A stretch of DNA of 64,000 nucleotides from Aphidius gifuensis (Eukaryota > Arthropoda > Insecta > Hymenoptera > Braconidae). Positions 9,571 to 22,345 of this stretch are shown piece by piece; position 1 is the first letter of the stretch, and the number at the start of each line of letters is the position of its first letter. Both the position numbers and the translations under genes were made by a program. The notes beneath the pieces are model-generated. The model did no database searches. It saw only the letters and a list, made by a program, of their open reading frames with translations, and was not told where the DNA came from. The stretch lies in contig NC_057789.1 of the NCBI RefSeq assembly GCF_014905175.1, positions 5,084,001 through 5,148,000 of the forward strand, in the 5' to 3' direction.

Positions 9571-12178
9571 GCGCAAGATAAAATATATTTATATACACAC
9601 AAGTGAGAAAATATACAATGGATAAAAGCACAAATGTATATATGTGGTAGGTATAGTCTTCGAGGGCGTGTGCGCGGAACGTTTGTTCAAAATATCCGGC
9701 TGTGGGATAAAGTGAAGAAGCAACCATAAGAGAATATATGTGATCATAGACAGTAAGAAGATATGTGGGCACATGCATGAGGGAACTTACTTTAACGTAA
9801 CTCATGCGGGATTAGATTTACGTTTTTTAATTTTTTTTTCTATAATCTACATTAATTTTTATGATTTTTTTTTATTATTAATTTAATTTTTTAACCCCCC
9901 GAAATGTAGTATTATTAATAAGTCATACTATATTTTGTGTGGGAAAAATTCAACATGTATTAATTGATGAAAAAAAAAAAAAACCATATACATAGAAATT
10001 CAAGACAGAGGAAAAATAAAGAAACAAAAAAAAAAAAGCGTAAATGTAAAATTGGAACAGCACTGCCCTTGAGGCTAATACTTAAGGTCATGTTAAAATT
10101 AAAAATAAATTTTTGGGTATTAGTGCGAAAAAATATATACATATGTGGTGTACGGTTACAAGAGAAACACAGACAAGAAAAAAAAAATAAATAATAATAA
10201 TAATCTCGAGTGTATAGTCTTTGTCGACATACGGTTTGCCTCCGGGTTAATGCCACCATGTTCGTTTATTCCCAGATTCACAAAAAGATGAGCTTAGAGA
10301 GCAAAAAAAAAAAAAAGCTAATAAATATATCTATATACCGGAAGGATAAATTGAAAAATACATATCAAAAGAAAAAAAAATATATAATATAGCAAGAACA
10401 ACAGAATAACAATAATAAAAAAATGAGTGTAGAGTAAATAAGAGGTGGTTCCTATAAATGAGCCAAGAAGAGGAGGTAAATTTTTTTTACAATAAACTTG
10501 GGTGTATACAGACATAGTATAGATATTGTGTATCAAATAAAATTCATCGTAATGAAGGGCGGAAATGAAGAGACATGCCTGACACAGTATTTGTTACTAG
10601 TGACACATTCAGGTACATATATTATATACAATATTCAGTATAAATAATAATTATGATTATTTTTTTTTTTTATTTTATATATACAATTGAGTCATGCAAG
10701 TATCGACTATATGTAAACACACAACATTACACACACATACTTGGTGATTAATGAATTGAAGTGTATGCGTCATTTGTGCGCATGTATGACGATAATTTTT
10801 TTATACTGACTCTTATTTGCTGTATGAAAAATGTCGTCTTAATATCGTCATATATTATTGTTTTTATTTAACGACATGAAAAATAGAAACGAACGAAAAA
10901 AATTGTAGAAAATATATATAATAAATCATGACACATATAGCTGGATACACAACTGTGTATGTATATAGAAAAAATTTTGAAAACAAAAAGATAAGAAAAA
11001 CAACTTTTGATACAATTTTTTTTTTTTTTTTCTTGCCACCTGCTATTTTGTTTTATAACAAAATAAAGCAATGAATAAAAAAACGACACCTGTGTGATGT
11101 TTAACAAATGATTTTTTTTTCCAACTAAACAAATGGCTTTATTGTAAATGACAATAATATTTGAATTTCTATAAATTGATACTTGAATAAATCATCAAAG
11201 AATATCAAATAAAAAAAATTCAATATTAAATGATATAGTTTTATTAAAGCTTAAAAATAATAACAATATGTAGGTCAAAAAATTAAAAAGTAAAATTCGA
11301 TAAAATTTTTTAAGGAAATAAATGATGGAAGAACCAAGTGACATTTTTATGAGTAATAAAAAGCACCTCTTGTGATTAACGTAGCGAAATAATGTTCAAA
11401 TATTTTTTGTTTCTTCTTGTCATACTGGTAATAAAGATAATTACCAATTACAATGACAATGAGTAGGTACTCATACAAAATGATATTATCAGTTGAATTA
11501 AAATATACCTATATACATTAAAATAGTATTTAAAAATTTTTTTTATTAACAATTAATAATGAAATGTTGATCTACGCAATTTTAGTACTTTGATAAAATA
11601 TATAGACATAAAATGAAAGCTATAAAGTGCCAATATCAGTAGAAATTTATAACTTAGTTAAGACAATTAAATTAAAACTTAAAATTGCATTTGTTTTTTT
11701 GTTAAAAAAAATCAATAAAAAAAAAAATTATGTATTATCTTTTAACAAGATGACAGAGAGAGAAGAAGAGAGAGAGAGAGATTATATTGATAAATAAAAA
11801 AAAATATGTATAGATAAAACTACAATATAATTTGAATATTATTATATTATTATATCTTCAATATAAATTTGACACTTGATGAATAAAAGATAACGCAATA
11901 TACCAACTTTTTTGATATACTGAATTTGGAGTTTTTTTCGAGAGTATTCAAAGAGTGCTTGAGACTGAGGGAATCGATAAAGGAAGAAAAAAAAAACAAG
12001 GACATTCGACAGCAGCACCTCAAGTCCAAGGACGCGAGAATAAAAACTGGAAACCTTAGACTGCTTATACCTGAGTCACGACCGCAAAAAAAAATAGAAT
12101 TCCCCGGTAAAAAATATATACATGTATGTTTCCAAAAATTTTAAATATATTTATTGTTAATTAAATTATTGTGTAAAC
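9571..12178. other. AT-rich noncoding DNA
   Basis: Low-complexity sequence with poly-A/T and dinucleotide runs. The segment 11926-12106 is GC-richer, with an open plus-strand frame that ends at a donor-like GGTAAAA, but also an open minus-strand frame; no exon can be assigned. If the minus-strand gene starting at 12299 is real, this is its first intron. Confidence 0.5.
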
Positions 12179-12299
12179 TTGCCTCTGATAAATCTGAGTC
12201 GTCGCGCATTTTCACGTCGACGGTGACAGCTTGAATATTCGGGACAACATGAAGTCCCAAAAAAATGACAATTGCCACACATGACATCTTCAAACACAT
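12179..12299 (-). CDS. First coding exon of a secreted or membrane protein (partial)
   Basis: On the minus strand an ATG at 12299 opens 40 codons in a segment far less AT-rich than its surroundings. The first 24 residues form a textbook signal peptide: MCLKMS, a hydrophobic core CVAIVIFLGLHVV, then PNIQA before a plausible cleavage site. The mature part begins VTVDVKMRDDSDLSEA. A possible donor GTTTAC follows at 12178 (phase 1), which is a weak match. No downstream exon was recognised to the left, so the gene continues through long introns or ends outside my reach. The product family is unknown. GC-richer islands at 12.66-13.2 kb lie upstream and could be its promoter. Confidence 0.5.
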
Positions 12300-12671
12300 C
12301 TTTATTCGAAAAACTCTTTCAGTTCACAGTATATATTGAAGAAAAAAATTTTAAATTAATTTTTTTTTTAATTTTCACTAGTCACAAAACTCAATCACAA
12401 AACTCTCACAATTTTTTATTTAAAAAATACATATATATTTAAATTTATATACTGTAATTTTATAACGACAAATACGACAGCGCACAATTTTTAATGAATT
12501 TAATTGTCCACGTGTGACAGAAAAAAGTTAAAAAAAAAAAAAAAAGCAAAACGATTGAATTAATTAAAAATGATAAATAACAACCCTTGAAATTAAATTT
12601 CAATGACTAAGTTTATTATAATATTTTAATTTATTTAATGATAAAATTGATTTAAATATTTGAGTTTAATC

Positions 12672-12842
12672 ATGAATAAAATTCAACAACACACGAGAAC
12701 TACTCGGCACGACGTCGAACGAGCGACTGCGCTATCTCGTGAGCTCATACAACTACGGCCCTCAAGCAGTCAAGATCAGCCAAACGACTCTGTCTATGAT
12801 GCCTGCACAGTTTATACCACAGTGCCCAGAGTCCGACAATAA
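12672..12842 (+). other. GC-richer island with 56-codon open frame
   Basis: A sharply bounded island of ordinary base composition inside very AT-rich DNA. From ATG at 12672 it has a complete plus-strand frame of 56 codons (MNKIQQHTRTTRHDVERATA start), without recognisable motifs. It contains several CpGs (CACGACGTCGAACGAGCG). It may be a small gene, a noncoding exon, or a promoter for the minus-strand gene at 12.2 kb. I cannot decide between these. Confidence 0.35.
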
Positions 12843-13002
12843 TTATTTATTTATCAATTGAATTAAATTACCAATTATTTTTTATAATTAATTGAATCTA
12901 TTTTTAATTATTAATTCATTGATCAATTTTAATTTTATTGTTACTATATTTTAAATTTTTTTATATTGATTTTTTTGTTTTTATTTTGGAGCCAATATTA
13001 AT

Positions 13003-13210
13003 ATGTGGGCTATAAAGGTGAGACCAGGTGTGGACAAGAATTATTTTTTTTCACGTGGACGTGTCAACAAGACCATGGATAAAAGCAAACTGCGCCCCAG
13101 TCATGCCTGGACCCTCATTGACCCCTTCTACCCTCTATATCAACCACCCAAAAGCTTCCGGAGTTCTTTGGCACGCCTCCCCCACTATTTACAAATTTAC
13201 CCCACCTAAA
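13003..13210. promoter_or_regulatory. GC-richer island, possible promoter or conserved element
   Basis: Contains CTATAAAGGTGAGACCAGG near its left edge, CACGTGGACGTGTC (E-box-like), and a CCCC-rich stretch to 13206. All plus-strand frames are short. A TATA-like CTATAAAG is present on the plus strand. Its position about 700 bp upstream of the signal-peptide exon suggests regulation, but this is inference. Confidence 0.3.
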
Positions 13211-16200
13211 TTTATATATATTAAGCAAAAAAAATGTATTCATCTTTCACTCTTACACATATTGACTTATCCTTATGTCACTTTGCTTTTCATCGTTTTT
13301 ATTTACCTTTACCCCGACAAGACATACAAACGTCATGAGATTTTTTTTTTTTTTTTTGACTTGTAGCGTGAGTGCGTGCGTGCGTTCGCTTATAATATAA
13401 AGCCAAATACATTTTTTTTTTTTTTCGAATATATATGTACATACAAAAAAAAAAAAAGGAAAAAATACACACACGTGACAAAACCTCTTGAAAAAAAAAA
13501 AACGAGATCTTAATTTATGTTACAAATATATATATTTTTTTTGTTTATTCATTTTTGTTTGTTATCATTTTAACCCTGTTCATTCTCAAATTTCAATGTT
13601 GTATAAACTAAATTTTAAATAAACTAAAAAATTTACTATTTAAATTATTTATTTTTTTGATTTTAAAAAACAGATGTTTATATATTGTATATATAAGAAT
13701 TTAAAATCAAAAATAAATCATATGATTTAGTAGAGAATAAAAAGGAAAAAAAAAATTATTAATAATTTATTTGTAAATATAAATAAATATTAAAATTTTT
13801 TAAGATTGATAATTTTCAAGTATGATATATATTTTATATGATATACTTCAAATTAATGCATCAATAAATTTAATTTTTATGCAAGTTGCATTTTAAGCAT
13901 TACTAAATCAAAAAAAAAAAAAAATTAAAATTCATCATGACTAGAGATTATCATTTCACTATACGTATAATTGAGTGGAAATGCAAATCTGGCATTTATC
14001 AAGTCAAAATATGCCAACGTAATTCAAGGATCAAAAATATTTATTTACGTTTGTGGCTTTACCAGATGCCACTCAATTTACGTCATATTGAAAATTGAAT
14101 GTACCCCAAGTAATGAGAGAAAATAAATGAATATGATGATTTTTTATTTTTCCATTATAATTTTAAATAGTATTTGTTGAATCAAAATTTAACAGCATAA
14201 AATTACCATCATCTCAAGTATCTCATCAATAATAATATATAAATATAATAATTGAATTTTCATTTGCACAGTGTCGTTAAAGAAAAAAAAAATTCTATAT
14301 TGATTATCATATTTTATTATTTAACGATAGATAAATTGAATATCATTTGGAAGTGAACGCGCATGAATCCTTCGGTAAATTCAGATTGATCGTTATCAAT
14401 TAATTTCGAGTCTGCGATGACGACTTCCGGTCATGTTACGACCTTGTCATACAAGTAATATTAAATGACAGTAAATCGAAATTTACTGTAGGTCATATTG
14501 ACGTAAAAGAATATTTCTAAATGAAAATTTCATGAAATTATTCTACGAGTATTTAAACGACAACGAAATTCAAGTGCCCTAAAAGTTTTAGAATTTAATT
14601 TCAATTATTTTTCCTTTTTGATAAGCATTAACCAATCACTACAGAATTGAAAAATCTTTCAGGCGATATTGTCTTATTTAAAATAACAAATAGATAGAAA
14701 AATAATTTCCAATATCATCTTGATATTTCAAGTATATATAAACAATCAATAAAAAAATAAATAGAAAATAATATTTTGTAAAATTCACAAAGCTATCTGA
14801 ATTTTTTATTATTTTATATTTTTTTTATTTTAATTAAGTTTGAAGATTTTTGTAGAAAATACAATGCCATAGAGAAACATGATTATATCAGAGTAACTGC
14901 CAATCCTCTTATATAAATACTTGAGCAACTAGAAATTTGCTTTAATGGTCAGCTGTATATCAAACAACTCGATCCAATATAATTATCATGAACAATACAC
15001 CCCAAACCAAATTTCGTATGCAATCTATAACAGGAAGTATATAAATATTTATTACTAGGCCATCATTAGCTTTGGAAATAATATTCATTTTTTATTTAAT
15101 TATTTTACCTTAGAAAAATGATAATAATAAATAACAAAAAAAAAAAAAAAAATGAAATATATATTATATTTTCAAAGAATTTAACTGAAAGAAAAGTTTT
15201 TTTGTTTTTTTAAATATTTTAGAGGTTTAAAGAGATTTGAGAAATAATTTGGTTGACCTCATCTGTGGCAATGTGGAATTTTTTCTAGCCACAATGAAAT
15301 ACCGAGGAAATTTGAGACTGCTTAAAGTTGTCGAGTAATTAACGTCAATTATGGTTTTTTAATTTATTTTTTTTTTTTTCTCTACTATTGTTAGGGAACG
15401 AGAATTTAAAATTAGGACATTTTTTTTTTTATAACAATGCATTTTTTATGGAATAATTAATATTAAAACTCATGTTATATAACTCATCATAAATAACAAA
15501 CAAGTATAAAATTATTTTTGTTTTATAATTAAAAATAGAATTATACGAGTTTCATTTTTTTATATTAAATTATTTATTTTAAAACTTCAATCGCATTCAC
15601 TACACTAAATATAACTCCATTAATTAACCGAGCATCATTTATTCTCTGAGCTTGACTTTCACCCTTCCAACTTTCGACCCTTAGTATTTTTTTTTATATA
15701 TTTATTTTTATTTTTTTTGTATTTTTGCTTTAGCCTTGTTTTATTTTAGATTTTTTTTTTTCTTGTTTTTTCATTGTCAACTGAGAACCGAGACTTTCTC
15801 TTTGCCATAAACAAAAGCCACCCGAGAGTTGAAGTTTTTTTTTTTTTTTCTCTTCTTTTTCAAATATAAAAAAAATAAGGGAAAAACCTTGGAATATATA
15901 TATAGGACAACTTTTCTAAAAGTTTGGCATTAATATTCGCTAGTTTAGCATTCAACTTTTCTTTTTTGTTTTACTATTATTATCATCATCATTTGTGTTT
16001 TTAATTTTCATTTTTGTATAATTTCTTTTTTTTTTTCTTTATTTTGAAGCATCTAGCCTCAAGCATTTTTAACCCCATATAGCTTTATAATCACCTGTGG
16101 CCTTTGCGTAATTTTTCATTACCTCACTCTAGTAGAAAAAATATCACGAATAGTATCTCATTTTTATTTTCTCATCTCTTTTTGTTTTTTTATTTTCATC

Positions 16201-17684
16201 TCTTTCTTTTTTTCTCTCTATAACCCTTGTTATTTTTATTGCATTTTCCACTATTGTCTGTTTATTTCTATTTATTTTATTTAAAAAAAAAAAAACACTT
16301 CCATACAGTTATTCAATTTTTCTATCCGTTTCTACAAGTAGTTTGAGGCAACTTTATTTCTAACTTTTATCACTATTACTGCCTCAATTTCGTGTGTATA
16401 TGTATAAAAAAGATAAAACATCATAAAAATAAATAAATAACTTGAGCTTGGTTATTTTTTTTATTTTAAAGTTTTTATATACATCAAAATATACATAAGT
16501 ATCTTGTTATAAAAATACCATAAAAAAAATAAATAAATAAAAAAAAGCTCCTAGAAATATAGACAATATTCGAAATATTTAAATATTAAAACACAACTAA
16601 GAATGAATAACTTTGCAAACATGCATTTATAACTGTAGAAAAAAATAAATAAATAAATGAATAAAAATTTTAAGAACCGATAATCCATCACTCGTATATA
16701 AAATAAGACGTAAAATAAAAACTTTTGACTTTATACAGGTGTCGCAAATAAAACACGCATGCAGATATATCTACAAACAAATAGTGTTATGGTAAATAAT
16801 ATATATCTTCTGTATATGTATCAACTCTCAGAGCAACTTAGCATCTTTATTTCTGTATGTTTATACAACCGAGAGTTTTAGTAAATGTATATACACAACA
16901 CAAAGTGCATATACCAAAAACCCTTTTCATTTCTTCGACTAGATTTTCCTACACCATTTTCTCATGGGATACATATCTCAGCCCATCTTCAATAAACATA
17001 ATTCTTACTCAACCACATGTCTTTATCATATAGAAAAATTTCTATATATTTTTATATACAAATTATTAACACATTGCCTTCTATAGGAGATTGATAACAC
17101 GGCCAAGTATTTAGATACAGAAATCATGCTATTAATTGGGCCGCCATTAATGCATTTACCTATTACAACCTGGCGCGTTAAACACCATTTTAAATATTAA
17201 AAAATTGCTACCTATTAATATTTCAAAAAATTAAAAATATTAAAATTTGCTAAAATTCACACTATAATGTAAAATTTTCGCCAAGACAAGATCCGATTAA
17301 TTTGAGAAATCACTTTTTTTTTTTAAAAATAAAAATAAAATTAAAAATTTTTCAAATTCATGTTGGAGGAGACATTATACGTCAAATATTTTTTTTATAA
17401 TAAATGTTTTTTTCCCTGCTCTTGTTGGGCACTAATTCAAAAATAAAAATTTAAAAATTCACACTAAATTATGTTTTAACTAACTGAGCTAATGATTGCG
17501 ATATATAAAAATTTTAAAAGTTTTTTTGTATCTTGTAAAAAATTTCAAGCTCATTTTACGATTAAAATTTTTTTAAAGATGCCAATTATTCAAATACAAA
17601 TATATTTATTTATTCACGAATTTTAATGTCTATTGTTGATTTTTTTCTATTGTCTTGTTTTTGTCAAAAATTAGCTTATTTTTT
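13211..17684. other. Noncoding AT-rich DNA
   Basis: Poly-T/poly-A tracts and short hydrophobic frames made of T-runs only. It contains one isolated copy of the 44-kb repeat family (see 14488-14620). I see no gene. Confidence 0.6.
14488..14620 (+). repeat. Dispersed single copy of the 44-kb repeat family
   Basis: GTAGGTCATATTGACGTAAAAGAATATTTCTAA, then CATGAAATTAT, GTATTTAAACGACAAC and CCCTAAAAGTTT follow the order of motifs in the tandem units at 43990-44830 (GCAGGTCATATCCGTTAAAA, ATATTTCTRA, CATGAAATTAT, TATTTAAACAACACC, CCTGAAAATTTT). The copy is diverged. Confidence 0.6.
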
Positions 17685-18345
17685 GTATTTATTAATGGCC
17701 AGCCATGAATTTGCTATTAATTGTCTGGATGACCCGCAGCTGCTTACCGCCAGCCATGAATTTTTTATTAATTGGCCGATAAATCGTATTCATTAATGGC
17801 CAGCCATGAATTTTCCATAAATTGTCAATAAATATTATCCATTAATTTCCAGCCCGCTGAATTTGTTACTAATTACAATATGAATGTCAATTATTAAATT
17901 TCCAGCTATTAATTTTGCTAAATGAATTCCGATGAATATTTCTCCATAATGGCCAGTTATGAATTTGCCATGAATTGCCGATGAATGGCAGCTATTAAAT
18001 TTCCAGCCAAAAAATTTGTTGGGCAATTTTTTGATAACGGTAGCCATTAATGGCCAGCCAGCGAATTTGCTGGCGAATTGTTTATGAACAAAAGCCATTA
18101 AATGTTTAGCCAACAAATTTTCTATGAATTGGAATATGAACAGTAGCCATTAATTGCCAGTTATGAATTTGCTATGAATTGTCGATGAACAAAGCCATTA
18201 AATGGCCAAAAATGAATTTTTTATGAATTGCCGATAAATTTTAGCCATTAAATGGCCAGCTATGAATTTGCCATGATCGGTTAATGAACTGCATTAATTA
18301 ATGGCCAGCAATTTATTTACCATTAATTGTTGATTAATTTTAGCC
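17685..18345. repeat. Minisatellite, about 50 bp x 13
   Basis: Degenerate tandem units near ATTAATGGCCAGCCATGAAT, TTGCCATGAATTGCCGATGA. The CCAG or GCCA anchors recur about every 50 bp from about 17699 to 18304. One unit contains the perfect hairpin GCCAGCGAATTTGCTGGC near 18057. A lone related piece near 17136-17160 suggests the array was once longer. Confidence 0.9.
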
Positions 18346-18824
18346 AACTTAATAATTATGCAATAAATTTAAAAAAGTCTAAATAATAAATGGCAGCTAT
18401 TGAATTAAAAGAAAATTACAAGGAAAAAAAATTTTCTGTAAGACAAGACTGTTAATTCCGGGCAAATACAATAATGGACTGAAAATTTGCCAAGTATATT
18501 TTATACGTATCTTGCTTGGCTACCAATCATGGGCTGCCAGTTTATCATCTGCATGGCCATATTTCCATTCTTGGCGATTTCCTATCGTAAATTTGATACA
18601 CGCGCCTTTTTTTATATCACCTTCTATAAGTTTTCATTTTTCATTAGATTTTAGCAAAAAACACAAATTTACATTCGGCAAAAAAAAAAGAATGAATAAA
18701 TTAACGAAAAATTTTTTTAATTTATTTATTTACTTATTATCAACCGCCAAATACCAACACGTAATTTTAGTATCCAATAACATCAAGATTGAATGTTTAT
18801 TGAAATTTATGCTACTTATTGTGT
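18346..18824. other. Spacer between two tandem arrays
   Basis: Includes a short GC-richer piece (18510-18610, CTACCAATCATGGGCTGCCA) without a supported gene. Confidence 0.5.
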
Positions 18825-19880
18825 CAATTTTAAAAATATAAAAATATTTAAAAAAAATTTTTGTTTTAAATTAATTATTCACACATAAAAAACACATAAT
18901 TCACAAAAATTTTTAGTCTAATTGCATCAAGATTCATGATTAATAAAAGTTGTGCTAGATAATATTCAATCTAAAAAAAAGATAAAAAATATTTAAAAAA
19001 ATTTTGTTTTTGAATTAATTCTTCACACATAAAAAACACATAATCCGCAAAAAATTTTAAACCCAATTGCATCAAGATCCGATGATTATTACAGAAAGAA
19101 GTAGCTTTTAATATTTTGAATTCAATTTTTAAAATTTAAAATAAAAATTTTTTTTGAATTTATTTTTTCACACATAAAACACATAATTCAGTAATGTAAA
19201 ATTTTAGCCCACCCATCAAGATCCGATGATTATTAAAAAGTTGTGCTAGCTTAATATTTCAATTTTAAAAATATAAATATACAAAAATTTTCTTCTAAAT
19301 TTATTTCTTCACACATGAAAACACATACTTCTAAAATAAATTTTAAGCCTAATTGCAAATTGAAATCCGATGATTATTAAAAGTTGTGCTAGCTTAATAT
19401 TTCAATTTAAAAAATATAAAAATATTTAAAAAATTTTCTTTCAAATTTATTTTCTTCAATAATATGTAAAAACACATAATTCGCACTAAATTTAAGCCCA
19501 ATTGCATCGAGATCTAATGATTATTGTAAAGTTGTGTTAGCTTTCTTAATATTTGAATTCTTTTTAAAATGTAAAAAATAAAAAATTTTTTTTCAAATTT
19601 ATTTCTTCACATTATAAAAACACATAATCCGCACAAAATTTTAAAGCTCCTAATTGCACGAAAGATTCATATTTATTGAAAAAGAAGTTAGCTTAATATT
19701 TGAATTTAAAAAATGTAAAAAATAAAAATTTTCTTTCAAATTTATTTCTTCACACATAAAAACATACAATTCGCGAAAATTTTGAGCCCAATTGCATCAA
19801 GATTCTAATAACTATTGGTAAAAGGTGCTAGCTTAATATGTCATCAATTTTAAAAACATAATATCAAAAAAATTTTGTTT
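18825..19880. repeat. Satellite-like array, about 145 bp x 7
   Basis: Units carry CTTCACACATAAAAACACAT, then TAAGCCCAATTGCATCAAGA, TCCGATGATTATT, AAAGTTGTGCTAGCTTAATA and an AT-rich spacer. The CACACATA anchors fall at 18880, 19024, 19169, 19310, about 19457, 19608 and 19751 (spacings 141-151). Units are clearly diverged from one another, so the array is old. Confidence 0.92.
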
Positions 19881-22229
19881 ACTGCTTTTTATTGTTATTT
19901 TTTGTTGCTAACAAAATAACAAAAAATAATAGAAAAAGGCAAACAGAAAGAAATTTGTATGAGAGTAAGTAAGAAAAAAACAATGACCAATCAAATGTCC
20001 GGAAGACCGATGATGTTTGTCCTTTTTATATTAGGAGACATTGATATTTCAAACAGATTTTAAATTTAATTAAATTAATTGGCTGAGACATGTGTTAAAC
20101 ATGCCAAGAAAAATATTATCGCATATAAATTTTTCTCTGATAATATATTATTTGATACAATAAATAAATCATTGTTAAAATAATAAAATTATACAAAGTT
20201 TTATTAACGTTAAGTAATAAGGTTTGTCAAAGTTTCAAGGTATTTTGTTAGTTTTTTTTTTAAATTCCAACTGTGTATACACAGCATATGTACATGTTTT
20301 AGTTGACTTTGTTATGTCACTGTTATTAAAGCTCTCATGATAATAAAGGGAGAGTTGTGGTTAAATTTTGGTTTGAGATGTAAAATTTTGTAAAAGTATG
20401 GCAATGTAGGAACAACAGAATTTCAATGAGTATGCATGAACTCATCACAGCAAAATTGTTATGAAAACTTGATGATGAAAATTGAGTTTTTATTATCATA
20501 ACAAATTTATATACACGTGTCATTGTATTTTCTATTTACTGATATGAAAATTACATTTTAACACGAGCTAATTCAAATATAAAAATTTCTTGGCAAGATG
20601 TAACTGTTCACTCTCAATAAGACTCATAAAAATAAATTCATAAATATTTTTTTTATCAAACAAGATTAAAAAATTTTATTTATTAAATTTAAAATTAAAC
20701 AAGTTATTATTTAATTATAATTTTTTAAAACTTGTTAACATAAATTTAATTAATATTTTATTATATTTTTAATTAATATTTTGTTTTAATTTTATTTATG
20801 TTATTTTATTAATTTTTATATTATTCTATTTGAAATTATTTTTTAATTTACAACTTGCAAGAAAAAGAATTGAAAGAAAAAGAAGGTAGTGTTGAAATTA
20901 AATATTTCTGTCAGAGTGTCCGAGACTTGAAAAATAATATGAAAAACCTGAGAAAATAGAAGAATTTTACAAAGATGAAAACTTGATTCGTCTTGCTTTG
21001 ACCCCAGTGGTCTCAGGAGAAACTGTCAGTGGCCAAATATTATTTTCTCATTCACTGGCTTCTATATTTTTTTATCATTTTTTTTTTTATTTTTCCTTTA
21101 CAATTTATCTCCACAGAGGTTGCTCTATTTTTTTTTTTTTTTTTTTCATCACACTAGCTTTTAATGCAATGGTCCAACTTCTTCAGTGACCAGACGCACC
21201 AGGTTTGCCTTTTTTTTCACTTACTTTTTTATATTCAACTATTCACGAAAAAATATACTTGACGTTTATTGTGAATCATCCTTGGATGTTCAACCTTTTT
21301 ACAAACATTCTTTTTATCCTTTTACTTTCAACTTTTTATCAACACCCACCACCAACAATAATATTTTTCTTATTTTTATTTTTTTTTCCCTTAAAAACCA
21401 CCTCAAAAAAAAATGATTTAGCAAGCTTTTTTTTTTTTTGTGACAAGCTGTCTTTCGTCAGATAGAAAAATGAATTACATATCTCTCATGAGTCATGACA
21501 CTTTTTTCATAAGAATATCGAGTTTAAAAAATAATCACTAAAGAACTTGTGTATCTACAAAAATGAAGAGACACTAAATCTCAATTTAAAGTTAAACAAA
21601 AAAACTAAAGGCAATATACTACACAGATATAAAAAATTCTTTAGAAAGAACAACTGCATAAAGTCTTAATAATAAATTTTATCAATATCACAATACAGTA
21701 AAATTTCTGCGTGTGTAAACAATAATGTGACACATGTGCCGAGCAAATTGAATGTCAATGCCAATCTTTGTCTTTTTAGTCCAAAGATTATCTCCCCAAG
21801 TAGTTGTGGAGTAAGATTGTGACGGATCTATTATAGCATACTATATCTTCTTCCAATTTTCTACTTTTCTCAAATATATCCCAGAAATTTCGATAGATTT
21901 TTTGCTCTACTTTATCACAATAAAATATAAACTTTATCTTAAAAAAAAATAAACTAAAATAAAAATCTAAACTTATTATTTTTTAGGATTTATTTTACTT
22001 TAATGATATAGATAGATGAAAAAAAAAAAATGTAAAGTCAGATATTTATATAATATTACTGGCTTCTATGCCATGTTCAGTGGTTGTGTTCTGCAAGTCC
22101 CCTCTTATTGTTTTTTGTATATATTTTTTTTTTGTATCTCAAGATTCACCCTGAGTATTCATGAATACTCGTAAAATCGTAATTCATATGCTTCCGGCAA
22201 AATATAAAATCTTTTCCCTTCGTCTCTTA
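19881..22229. other. Noncoding AT-rich DNA
   Basis: Poly-T-derived hydrophobic frames only. No supported gene, RNA or mobile element seen. Confidence 0.55.
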
Positions 22230-22345
22230 GCCATCAACATTTGAATTCAAGCCATTAGTTTGGCTGATATCAAAATTGAAATCGTTGAGGCATGGATCCG
22301 ACACACGGCTGTCGGTCATAAACCGCGGCTTCTCTGACACTATCC
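22230..22345 (+). other. GC-richer segment after a strong acceptor-like site
   Basis: TCCCTTCGTCTCTTAG just upstream is a very good splice-acceptor match on the plus strand, and the 110 bp that follow have ordinary composition. Two plus frames and one minus frame are open across most of it, so no protein can be chosen. CCGACACACGGCTGTCGG (about 22299-22316) is a small hairpin. Possible noncoding exon or conserved element. Confidence 0.25.

Noticed and set aside
17685..18345. Regularly spaced repeats considered as a CRISPR array
   Set aside because: Units are contiguous and degenerate with no unique spacers, and the genome is eukaryotic. It is a minisatellite.
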